Positions 27,139 to 40,440 of a stretch of DNA of 64,000 bases are shown one piece after another. Positions within the stretch are counted from its first letter, which is position 1. Each line of letters starts with the position of its first letter. The position numbers and the translations under genes are program-made. The notes under the pieces are model-generated. The model was not told where the DNA came from, did not search any database, and was given only the letters and a program-made list of their open reading frames with translations. Source of the stretch: Epiperipatus broadwayi (Eukaryota; Onychophora; Udeonychophora; Euonychophora; Peripatidae); assembly GCA_028023455.1 (NCBI GenBank), contig JAQFVV010000350.1:498001-562000 (forward strand), written 5' to 3'.

Positions 27139-28788
27139 TTAAAAAATCTTTAAATTAAACCACTTATAAATTATTTTTATCTTAATTTTTTTTAAAATAA
27201 AAATTACAGATAAGTGGTACAATACATTCCTGCTAAGGTTATTTTTAAGGAGTGGCCATTGAGTCTAAGTCCTGATTTAATAATAAATAATTGCACAGAT
27301 GGCTTTTTTGAGTCTGATTCCTAATTTAATAATAACACTGCTTAATTAACTGAGATAACCTTTTGAATATGATTCTAAATTTGCAGAACAAAACTGTGAA
27401 TAAATCTACCATATAGACATAGAATACTGCAACCATTCAACAATGATCTAATAACTGTATATATAAATTCTACATACATAAAATCTACCTCATAGTAATC
27501 AAAAGAAGAACTGATTTACATACAAATAACTTTATCAAATTTCCAAATGAACCTTTAACTTAAAATATTAATAATTGTATTATATTCATTATTTCAATGC
27601 TTGGACACTTGAGTTTAAAAGATTTACATGTTTGTACATTTTTCATATATTTAAAATAAATATTATACTATTGATTTTCTACAAATTTACATATTTTTTG
27701 ATAATTTCACGTGAAAGAAAATTCTTCTGCTTTTTTTAATAAAGGAAAATATTTTAACACGTCATATATATATATATAATAAAGACAAAATGAAGTAAAG
27801 TTTTTTTTTCAATTACCATATTTGGGTTGCTTTAAAGCATGGCTAACTTTTTTCAAATAGTTTCTTCTGCCTTTAATGAACCAGTTAAATAATATTTTAT
27901 ATAAATGCTCTATACATTTTAAAATATAATTTGTTAGAATTAAATATATATTGAGAGTTTGTAAAAAAAATAAACTTAATATTGTTAATATATTAAGATA
28001 AAATCTAAACAGTTTTTTTTTTTTTAATTTATGAAGCAAAAGTTTTGAAACTGGAATTATTTATAGTTCATAGTGAGGATTTTTTAAAACCAATATTTCT
28101 TTAATGATAACTTCTACTAATTGATACTTTTCATAATTATGTTCCTTTCTTTAGAAGTTTCTGAACTGTACTTTATGAAATTCCTGTCTTTGCAATTTGA
28201 GGTTTAGACATTTCTTCACTTTGATTGTAAATTCCTGCAAAAATAGTAAGGTCAGGTTTTACAGAAATCCATATTAGACTTTAGGCAGTCAGTGTTCTTT
28301 TCTTATTTCTACTTATTCATTATAATGAAAGTTTGATGCAACTTTAAAAAAGTATGAATGGAGACTCATTACTTTTAAGAAAAATTGATTATATTAAAGT
28401 TTTAATCTTTTGTTTTTAATGCATCTGATCTTATTTTTAATATCTTTGATAATCTCTTATTTTCAACATCTTTATGACCTCATTTTATTTTAATTACAAT
28501 TATTTTAAAAACACTCTCATAATTATTTAATTGATTGAATTTCCAAAACACTGTAATTTTAAAGTGCTTAAATTCCCTCTTATTCTCGAATATCATATCT
28601 CAAAACAGGCTTAATATTTTTTATTAACTAATTTTTAATTCAATTATTTGAAATTTATTTTTTAACTTAATTGTTTTGCAGTAAATTCCATCCATTCTTT
28701 TAATTTTTGATAAGGAAAAACAGTTTTAACATAATTTATATGATTTATAAGTTTTTCTTAAATTTAAACACTTTTAACAAACTTCAGT
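27139..28788. other. AT-rich segment with a weak tandem pair
   Basis: No gene was recognised. Near 27257-27290 and 27318-27345 the pattern gagtct ... cctgatttaataataa recurs about 60 bp apart, a degenerate short duplication. Confidence 0.4.
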
Positions 28789-29808
28789 ACTGTTCTATTA
28801 GCCAGTGTCAGCCTCTGATGGCATTGTTACTATGCAAAAACACAGAAATATAATGTTACCAGGCCCACCCCATTATTTGTGAAATAATAATAATCATACG
28901 GGTTAACATAATTCATTTATTTCCTTAATAAATTACTGTAATTTGCAACAATTTTACATTAACATATGTTATTGCAAATATTATATTATAGTATAATTCC
29001 ATGTGTATGCCAGCACTGGAAAAACCATCACCCCCCCTCTCCACAAACTTTACAAAGTCTACTATTATTTCTTGAGAGATAACTAACTACATTGTGGTGG
29101 AAGAAATAATAATGCTTTAATTACTGAACTGTATTTTATTTTTTTATTGTCATTTTGGAAAAGGAAAATTAATATTTATTTATTGTTTACAATAGCTATA
29201 TTTGAAAGAATATGTGACTAAGTGTGTATATTAATGGCATACCTATTAATAATGATTAATAATTTCAAACTCAATTGGTTATTGTTTTTTTTGGAAGATT
29301 AATAAAAAATGTATTCGTTTTTACAATTTCTTATTGCCTCTATTTAACTATGAGAAATGTTACAGTTTGACATTTTAATTTTTGTAGGTGTTCTCATGAA
29401 AACTTTTTCAGGAAAACAGTGAAATTGTGGTTTCCCATAATCTTTTTTAATTATTTACACCTTACATGTTGTGTTGAGAAGTGGTGTAATGGGCTTATAA
29501 TTATTACTTTTAAATAGCATGTTAGTTAAGTTGTACCATAATTACTTTTGAATACAGATTGTAAGAGTTCTGCAAACTTTAAATCCACCCACCCTGAAAT
29601 GGTATGGTAGCGAATTGTTAATATTGGTGAAAGATAGGATTTGTGCACTCTCACAAACTGCACAAGACAAAACAAGGCATTAGTTACAAGAGAAAAAAAT
29701 TGTGTCTATTTGGTTGAGTTTTGCATGGCAACCACATAAACTGAATATTTATGTGTTTTTGCATATAAATAATGTCATCATGCTGCTGACACTGGCTAAT
29801 AGAACAGT
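28789..29808. mobile_element. ~1 kb non-autonomous TIR element
   Basis: The terminal inverted repeats match over about 60 bp. The left end reads actgttctattagccagtgt and the right end is its complement (acactggctaatagaacagt). Homology continues inwards through gcaaaaacacagaaata and its near-complement tatttatgtgtttttgc. The interior has no open frame of note. A secure target duplication was not identified, so the superfamily is unassigned. Confidence 0.75.
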
Positions 29809-29953
29809 TTCCAAATTTCTTATATTATTTAATATGTTATTTTAGAATATAACATTTAATAATATATTTTAATATTTGAATATACATGTTATTATTTTAT
29901 TTAGTAGCTTTTTTAAGTATTTGACTTAATATATTTAGCAATTCTCACAACAC

Positions 29954-31641
<1,688 letters not shown>

Positions 31642-31644
31642 AAT

Positions 31645-32200
31645 AATATCTATCACCCACAGTCTTCACTGTAGTCTCTCGCATGTTTTTAATTTATTAC
31701 AGTTACAATGTGTGTGTATATATATATACACACACCCTGAAAATTATATACATTTTTTAATGAGTGCTCACAAAGACTACTGAGCTAAAATTCTGTCATA
31801 CGTTATGGAGGAGAGCTTGCAAGTCTTATTTTCTAACAGCGAATTTTTTAAAAATGATGCAAAAAAATAATAATTCATGGGCTATATCATTTATATAAAG
31901 TTCAATTTAAGTAAAGCCATAATATTAAAAATAGATACTTTAAAGTTATGGATTTTTAATTTGTTTAAATCAGAAGTATAAATATCTATAATTTTGAAGG
32001 CAAACTATTATCTGTGGAATCAATAAGCTAATTAAAGATTTGAGTAAGTAAGTGGACATTGTTTTGGAAAAATATACTTTTGAGTTTTGACAATCGTTTT
32101 TAATCAATAGATGGATAGCAATATGAAAAAGCCATAAAAACAATTAAAATAAATACAAATGATTTTATTCAGTATTTACATTGTAAAACAGGCAAAACTT
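31645..32200. other. AT-rich segment, nothing recognised
   Basis: No gene was recognised. A short self-complementary run, gtgtgtatatatatatacac, lies near 31711. Confidence 0.4.
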
Positions 32201-32202
32201 TT

Positions 32203-32835
32203 CATACAGTACTGCCACTCAGTGCAAGCCAGAGTTATCAATGGATGCCAGAAAGCTTGTGCTTAAAATCCATATCTAGTGTTTACTCAGTCAATATACC
32301 TAGTCTATGAGGAGCCTTAGATCTGAGAGCACTGCACCTAGATCTTAGAATCTAATGCAACTCTCCAGTAGCCACCCTTTATTTCCACCTAATTACAAAA
32401 TTATGATATTTAGTGGTTTAACACCAATCCTGCCTAATAGGTAGTGGTGGCTATGGTTATTAAAGAATCAAAGACACCACAATGTATGGGTACTGAACTA
32501 AGGTCAAACTTATATGACAATATAAGCTAATGAGATTAGATTGAAAATATTATTGTGTTTTCAATTTTAGACTTGTAGTTTTATAGTTAAGTAGAGATAA
32601 AGGATGATTGCTGGAGGGTTGCATTAAATCCTAAAATTAAGTAGAGATAAAAGATGGTTGCTGGAGGGTTGCATTAGATCCTAAGATCAATGCTCTCAGA
32701 TTCAAGACTCCTCATAGTCTGGGGATATTGGATGAGTAGGTGCTAGATAAGGATTTTATACATAAGCCTTCTGGCATCCATTTATTACTCTGATTTGCAC
32801 TGAGTGGCACTACTGTATGGAGAGTTTTGCCTTTT
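32203..32835. mobile_element. Repeat X foldback pair
   Basis: Two X copies in inverted orientation form a hairpin. The left arm, about 32203-32392, matches the complement of the right arm, about 32590-32835. The matching parts include catacagta(c/g)tgccactcag at the outer ends and the inner block gagagca ... gatcttag. The right arm contains a 50 bp direct tandem duplication (32591-32640 and 32641-32690, starting gtagagataaa) that the left arm lacks. A spacer of about 195 bp separates the arms. There is no coding content. Confidence 0.85.
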
Positions 32836-32879
32836 TAGTTATGAGCAAACATAAAAAATGGTGATGATGTGATATTCAC

Positions 32880-34591
32880 ATTGTAGTGAATCTAACCAGA
32901 ATATTCTATACCTCTATTCATGAAAGATAATAACTTCAACAAAAGTCAAGTAAGAAGGTATTAACTTTTTAACAAATTTGTTTAAACAATTTCATAATCT
33001 ATTTTGCATATTATTTTCAGATTTTTTTAGTTGTATTTTTTTCATAAAAATAAAACTTAATTTTTATTTTCTTTCCATTTCTTACAAATTTCACTAGAAA
33101 CAAATTCAATAAATTATATTAGTCTAAAAGATAAAATATTAACTTTGTAAATAAAAAAAGACTAATAAAAAGAAATAAACAAAAACAAATAATTAAAATG
33201 GGGAAAAATATTCTGCAAGAAACCAATTAATTTAGGTCATATATTGGTAATAAATAACTTTAAATAATGAATTTTTTTTTTTTGAAAAGTTAAAAAACAT
33301 GCTTTAATTCAAAAAAGCATGAAGAAACAATAAAGTTATTGATGAAAAATGTTTTTCTTTGATAACAATACATATTTTCAGTTGACTAATTTCATTTGAA
33401 AAGCTAATTTATGCAAATAAAATGTGTTATATACTTATTAAGAAACAAATACTTAATAATTTCATAAAACGTAAATAATAAAAAGATAAATAAATTAATA
33501 TTCAATTTATTTACTAATGCATATAACTCATGCATTGATACTATGGCTGTTCTTATATTTTAAAAGTTCTTATCTTGTGCTTTGGTTTGAGAGTATCCTC
33601 AGTAATCAATATGTGCTTTGGTTTGAGAGTATCCTCAGTAATCAATAAGATCTCATTGAGTTATTATAACAAAGATTATAGTGCATATGCTTAAGATGTA
33701 AATTACTTCTGTTTAAATAAATAAAGTGTAAACTTATATTTTTGTATAGTGATAAAAGCAAATGTCTGTGCTGTGCAAATGTAATGCTATACTTTTACAT
33801 TTGCATAATGGATTTACTTTTTGCTATTATTTTAAATAGTATCTATGCTTTTTTATTGCTTTTGATCTCTGGTAGCTTTTCCCAATTAGATACTTTAATG
33901 AGAACTAATAAATCACCCAAAAAACACTTTTAAATTAAATTTTTTATTGTCAAATATTTGAAATGGAATGCTGCTGCTAAGTGCAAACATTGTCAATCAT
34001 AGAACCAATAGATAGATTGCATAAAAAATAGTTAAAAGGTTAACACTTAACAAGTTATATTAATAAACACCAGCAACATTAACAAGGAAAATTATAATAT
34101 CTATTTATAAAAGTAAAAAAGCCAGTTACCAGAATGTAAAAAAAACCCCAACTGATCAGTATATTTTTCAATTGTGGTGTTGATAATTTGTATTTATAAA
34201 TTTTTCAGAATGTCTGCTTAAGGTCACTAGCATTTTCCTATCATGTCAGCTTAGTAGTGTGTAGAGAGAAGTGGATGAATTACAAAGACTTAAGATAAAA
34301 CCTTAAGTTACAACCTGATGCTTCCTAGATCAATGGCTCTATTATTATTTTTCAGTGAGATATGCTTTGATGCCCTAATGTCTACTCACTATAATCAAGG
34401 CCGAGAAATACCAATAAATTAATAAAACCCCATCTACAATTATACTGATAAATAAGTCACACACAGATTTAATTATTTGTAGAAAAATGAGTCATATTTT
34501 AAATTACGAATGGATTATCTGATTCATGAAAATAATTAAATCTGAATAAAGTGCTAAAAGCATATTAAAGAATTAACATATATATATATAT
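32880..34591. other. AT-rich segment with a perfect 36 bp tandem duplication
   Basis: No gene was recognised. A 36 bp unit beginning tgtgctttggtttgagag occurs twice without mismatch at 33576-33611 and 33612-33647, indicating a recent local duplication. Confidence 0.5.
33576..33647. repeat. Perfect 2 x 36 bp tandem duplication
   Basis: Two identical adjacent 36 bp units, each starting tgtgctttggtttgagag and ending gtaatcaata. Confidence 0.97.
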
Positions 34592-34698
34592 GTCAAGTGT
34601 TGTTAGCCGAGAGGTCAGCGCAGCAGCCTTGTAAGCAAGCACTTGGTTGGAGACGGTTGTTGCAGGTTCGCCCACCCGGCCGATGACATACGAAAAAA
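34592..34698 (+). mobile_element. tRNA-Gly-like micro-SINE, copy e
   Basis: Starts gtcaagtgttgttagccg, with an A-box-like gttagccgagaggtcagc, and has a good B box (aggttcgcccacc). It ends acatacg plus an A run. Like copy d it has an expanded segment (gcacttggttggagacgg) before the B box. The target duplication taaagaattaa occurs at 34566-34576 and 34699-34709, and similarity continues into the neighbouring AT repeat. Confidence 0.85.
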
Positions 34699-34709
34699 TA
34701 AAGAATTAA

Positions 34710-35799
34710 TATATATGTAAAATAGCTATTAATATTTGAATAACTATCTCAAAATAAAATAATACCAGTAAAAAATGTCATTATTTATATTGAAAACAGT
34801 AAAAATTTAAAACATATACAGTACATATATATATATAGGAATAATTATTTATTTATTCATAAAAATAATGCATTTTTTTTTACTTTGAGATATTGGAGAA
34901 GAGATATTCTTATATTTTTGTGAGAGAAATGAGATTTTGTGTTAATATAATATTTTTTTTTATTTTAATTTTTTTTTTTTTTTTATGTTAACATTTGAGT
35001 TGTAACATGGGTAAATCTGAAATATCTATCACATATTTTAAAGTTCTTATTAATTGAATAATAGTTTTATATTAAAATAATAAATTGGAAAAGACAAATA
35101 TATATTATGACAAACGTACATCTTTACGTTGTAGTGATGCAGTTTTACTGATTTTTTTATTTGTTTTTCAATTTGTTATTAATTTATTAAATAAGCCTAT
35201 TCTCAATTTATTCTCATTCTCAATAGTTATGCTTTACAGTAGTTAAAACCCAGAAGTAACAATAGAGAATAATTAATGCAAACGGGTCTTAGGAGCGATA
35301 GCTCAATAAAACAATATTTATCAACATTAAGTACAATTAAAAAAAGTACCTTTAAGTGGAGTGCACTTTTTTTGCAAATCATTTGTTGGTATATGAGAAT
35401 TTTAAAAAATTTAATCAGTACTCTGAAAGGACATTATTATGAAGTAGTTCTGAACATTACAGTGTGGTTGGTTAGATCATCATTGAAATCTTAGAAATAT
35501 GCATTAATCTTTCTCAAAAGTCAAGAGAAGCATGCACTTTTTTATAAGTCATGTTTTATTGTGATCAAATTGTTTAATCTAATGAAATTGCCAATATTGG
35601 ATATATTATTTTCTCATTGTAATATTTTGTGCTAGCTTAAAAGATGATTTCATAAAAAGCAGACAAACAGACATACAATTAGATAAATAGATAGACAGAT
35701 AGATAAATTTAGGATGGTAGGCAAATAAGAAAACAAATATATATTGTTAGATAGATAAATAGATAGATATTACTATATTATAATTAGAGACGATAAAAA
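34710..35799. other. AT-rich segment with GATA-type repeats
   Basis: No gene was recognised. Degenerate GATA/GACA tetranucleotide repeats lie near 35683-35708 and 35747-35770. Confidence 0.45.
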
Positions 35800-36505
35800 A
35801 TATTTTGAACTGAAAAATAGCATTTTCCAAAAATTTAGCAAAATTTATCTTAATCTTTTAAAACAATGAAGATAATTTTTATTTAATAGCTATAAAATAA
35901 ACATTCGGATTAACTAAAAGTAAGCAAGGCTAGATTTAATCCTAAACATCGTTAATTAAATAATCTCTGTAATTATTGATTTCTTCAGAGAGTTAAAAAA
36001 AAAAAATAGAAAAGAAATTATAAAAACCGATTTTAAACGGGGATTTTTGTCCCTGCGTTTACGATTGAAAACTGTTCGTAGCAATATCTAAAATAACTTC
36101 AGCGAATGACAACTACGAAGTTATCATCGACAAAATGGAGAGCAAGAGATACGAATTATCTATCTTCTCTGATGAAAAAGAAAATACAGCAAAATCTTAA
36201 AGGCCATTGTAACCAAATTATTATTTTTGAGAGTCTACAGGCAAATTTATATAGGAAATTATAAATAGCAAAACTTAAAAATCTTAGTACAGTATTCGGT
36301 TAATAAAAAAAAATGTATTTATACATTAGTTATATATCTAATCATTTTTATTTTCGTTACTAATCATGAAAAATAAATTACAAATACGAAATGTTTAAAG
36401 TTGAATTGAGTTGCGGAATTATTTACTTATCAAATATGTGTTTACCTAATCTGAAGTGTTGGCTTCAATTTTCTTATTCAGTGTTGCAGATTGAAGTGGT
36501 GAATA
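35800..36505 (+). repeat. 5' LTR of Gypsy remnant 2
   Basis: Aligns by eye, with many differences, to the two-part 3' LTR at 39785-40200 and 43676-43850. Shared blocks include ttttccaaaaa near 35829 (39819 in the partner), ctataaaataa, the agcaaggctag / agcaatgctag pair, aaattataaatagcaaaact near 36255 against aaaataataagtagcaaaac, and gaagtgttggcttc near 36452 against gaagtgttaggcttc. The exact ends and the TG..CA termini are not resolved. Confidence 0.7.
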
Positions 36506-39500
36506 TCAGATTCACATAATATCAGCCAAAAAAGTAGTTGTTACAGTTAAAGTCCAATTTTATATCCTATTATAAATCAGAATAGCAGGGATGTAGTTGA
36601 CATTGGATTTTAAACTTTACTATCATCCAGTAATAACTAAAATACAGGCTTATTATATACCTGTATCAATATATGTAATATATAGGATACATGAGCACAG
36701 ACTTTTGCATGACCCACAACTCTCCACTGTATCTCATAACACAGATACCCTTGAACACATATATTTCGAAAGTCTGTGCTCATATACCCTACATTTCATT
36801 CAGTAAGTAGTCATCCCTATGAACAATATATATTATAACAGCTGGATAAAGCAAATGTTGTAATTGATTCGGAAATTTGAACCTGTTTAATAATAGAAAG
36901 TGACTAGTTTTGGTAATATCAGTCAAATTTGAGATAAAATAGCAAAGATGGCTAAAACAATAGTTTGATATCGAGAATTCAGATGAATAGATATTATTTG
37001 CTCAAAGAATAGAAAAACAAATTAAAAAAATATAAAATAAAGTCACAATAGTACTATTATTTGCAGAGCAAAAAGTGATTGAAATTACTAACTGTTTATG
37101 TGAAAATGTAAAAGTTAAGGATTTCTCTTATGAAGAGTTGCTTAATAAATTAAACGACTGCCTTAACAATTTGCCTTTAAGGAAAATATAGATTTATTTT
37201 AGAAGAATACAGAGTCTCAAGGAACAAAGTCCATGAGTGCAATATAACATTCAGAGATTTGGCTAGAAATTACATTTAAGATGATGTCTTGAAGAATCAA
37301 TTCTTGAGCAATTTCTCTGAGATTTGGTAGACAAAAATTTTGAGGTAGCAGATTTTAAAAATCCATAAAACAAGAAAAAATGATTAAAAAGAATATGACT
37401 CTTTCAGTCAAAGTCTAGAGAATTTCAGAAGTGGTGGTTATTGAAAACCATAAAATGGTTACTGAAAAATTTAGAAAAAGGCTACAAAAATGGAAAGTAA
37501 TTTTAAATCTAATAAAGAAAAAATTAAGTGTTTTACTAAATGTATAGCCTGAAATTATAATAAAAATCCTGAGCAAAGTACAAATCATGGTTTAAAGAGC
37601 AGCACAAAGACATAAGTAAGAAGAAAACCTAAATAAGTTATCATACATGTCTAGTTACACAGCCCAAAAAAATTCGTGAGCAAAACTTAAATATGGAGAA
37701 TGTTAGCTTAGCCATGCCACTAAAGTTAACAAAGCATTGTAAATATTTAATATCTAAGTATATGAAAACTCCATAGTGTAATAAAACATTCCTCAAAACA
37801 CAATCCATAAATGATAATAAAATTTTTTTTTTTCAAAAAGCACATGGTCATTAAAACAAACAGTTAATGCTAAGGCTTTACCATTGTATATCATTCAAAG
37901 GAAAATTAATTTTTTATAATAGAAAGAGAATGGTTGCTTCATTAGTTATTAAATTTAGTATTATCAAAAGATAACTTTAAATGGAAGATAATTTGAGTTT
38001 GTTTAAGGCAAAGCAGGTGAAAAAAAAGAACAACAATGTGAAACAAAATCCAATCTTGGATTTGACCTAAAAGAAAATCAAAATGTATTGCTTGTAAGGT
38101 ATATAAAATGTCATTTATTAGAGGTTCTAAAATGATTAATTACAAAATGAGAGGATCATCACCCACAAAAGAATCTGAAATACCATGATCATCATTGTAA
38201 TAATGAAAGCAGATGGGAAAATATATATTTGTGATAATTACTAACATAGAATAAACAAAGCCCCAATCTAAGAACTACTCCAATACCAAATACAAGAGAA
38301 AGTACTAGTGGTCTTATAAACTGTTGTTTTTTGATCCTGAATTCAAACATCCCATTCCATTAAATTTCTAAAAATAAAACCTGATCAAACACATCAAACT
38401 ATTCTCTTATAATCAGCTTTTTTTTAATGATAGCAGCATCAGACATGTTTCAAACAAAGACTGATATCTTCTCCAGAGAATAGAATATACTATTTCTTAC
38501 TTCAATGATGTAATTATCACCATGAAGTCATAAACATCTTCTAGTCAATGCATAATTTGAGGCAAAATTAAATCAAAAAATATATGTATAGAAATTTCTT
38601 GATGATGTACTTTCTAATAAAGATTAATCACTTTTTATAGAAAAGGTGTTATAAAATTTCAATGCTCCTAGTCAGGAAGTATTGAAGAAATAGAAACCTT
38701 TTTGCAAGTTGCCAATTATTTTGAAAACTTTTTAAGATGTTTACTTTAATTCATCCATCAATTATATAATTTGCTAAAGAAAAAAATCAGAAATACATCT
38801 AAAGCAAAAACCAAGATAATGTGTTTGTCTAAACAAAAGCATTGGCAATCAAACAAACTTGTTTATTATAATAGCATAAAAAGTTAATAGTTTATGCATC
38901 TAGAACATGATCTGGACAAGTGAGATATTATAGACAATTGGACTAAAAGTTCTGCTATGTAATTTTAAACAAAGAAGTTCTATTAGTAACATATTGATAT
39001 TTCTTTTCTATAGTCACTGAATACAAGCCATTTTTGGCATATTTACAAATTTTAATCCTATGCTTGACATTTTAAATTTGCACATGTTGTGCTGGTAAAA
39101 TATTTTATGGCATGTTATTATGACTTGTATTTTAAAAAGAAAGACTTATCAAGAATCTCTGATAAATTAAAATCTAAGAAACCAGAGTTTGTGATAAATA
39201 ATATAGACATACTTTAATGAAATGAACTGAATAATATAATGGCATCATATTGAATCAAAAAAGATGTACAATAGCAAAAATCAATTAAGTGGATATGCAA
39301 AAAATGTATATGGTATGCTTATGTAGAATTGATCAGTCAGGGAAAATGAGAGCAAAAGCATTAACAAAAATCTACATTTGATACCAAAATATCAGCACTG
39401 AAGTTAAGAACTATATTAATTACTTTAAATAGAGTCAATCAAAACTAAACTGTTCATCAAAGATACTATATTAAAATACACATCAAGACAAATAGTGGAA

Positions 39501-39784
39501 GTGTTATCAAAAGATAAAATGCATTTAAGGAGAAACATCAACTGCTTTGGCCACAATCTACCTGATAATTGGAAAATCAACAAAGTTAGAAAAATTTTCT
39601 TAACCAAAATCCTAGCAAACATAAAGTTAAAATTTAAAAAAAAAATGAAGTGATCAATGTCAGAAAGTAATAATCAATCACCAAGTCAAAAAGAAAAACA
39701 ATTGGAAGATATCAGAATATTTAAAGGATTATATTAAGTCATAAATTTCATTGGTAAAGAGATTAAAAATTAAAAGACCAAACA
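36506..39784 (+). mobile_element. Ty3/Gypsy retrotransposon remnant 2, interior
   Basis: Decayed gag-pol between two diverged LTRs. The gag capsid-like block at 37040-37330 reads SYEELLNKLNDCLNNL and LARNYI in one frame, with stops. RT is seen at 38430-38790. A frameshifted ASDMFQTKTDIFS block precedes YFNDVIIT at 38498-38521, where the first Asp of the usual YxDD is Asn. IEEIETFLQVANYFENF and LYNLLKKK follow near 38680-38790. RNase H at 38875-39070 reads IVYASRT, then RYYRQLD and VTEYKPFLAY. No protease or integrase was recognised with confidence, and the interior is shorter than a complete element. The element is dead. Confidence 0.75.
36683..36790. repeat. Short tRNA-like foldback relic
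   Basis: Inverted ends of 23 bp (36683-36705 and 36768-36790), matching at 21 positions with a perfect 13 bp core gagcacagacttt, enclose acgaccc-like sequence (gcatgacccacaactctcc) similar to the arm of the element at 16542-16979. It is probably a fragment of the same family. Confidence 0.65.
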
Positions 39785-40200
39785 AAAAATAATTAAAGTT
39801 GGACAATAATTTTTCCAAAAAATTGGAGATTTTATTTTGCAAAACAGTGAAGAGAACCGTTTAGTTAATAATAATATAAAATAATCACCCAAATTAACAA
39901 GATAAGCAATGCTAGTTTTAATTAAAAACATTATTAATGAAATCATTTCAAATTGTTAGTAAATTAATAAAAATAAAACACTTGTGTTTGTAAGTGTCTT
40001 GTTTCACTTTCTGCTTAAAACAAATTCATCTAAAATAGCCAAAATATCATCATTGAAGTAATAAGAAATGAGAGATACATACTTCTTAAATTCCACTCTG
40101 TAGTACATTATTATTTTTGTCATACAGAAAACTTGTATAAGAAAATAATAAGTAGCAAAACTTACAAATCGTAGTATTCAATTTATATATATTTATTTAC
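39785..40200 (+). repeat. 3' LTR of Gypsy remnant 2, first part
   Basis: The first ~400 bp of the LTR, matching 35810-36300. The match stops near 40200, shortly before RTE copy B, and resumes at 43676. Confidence 0.65.
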
Positions 40201-40440
40201 TTTTGCAATGAATTCCTTATGGATTTAAAAGATGTTGAACAAATCAAATTGTTTTGACTTTTAAAGTTTAAATTTAGATCGTTTAATTTGGAGGGATGAT
40301 GTCGTCATATATCTTGGCAAATCAAAATGAAATGTGATTATTTTTTATTCTAGCTGTTACTAAGCAATTATAAGTAAGTAGTTTTAGTAAATTGTTTTGT
40401 GATAAATGGTATATAATTTTTTTTAACTGAAAACAGATCC
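40201..40440. other. Junction between split LTR and RTE copy B
   Basis: Either further diverged LTR sequence or the extreme 5' end of the LINE. The boundary could not be placed by eye. Confidence 0.35.
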
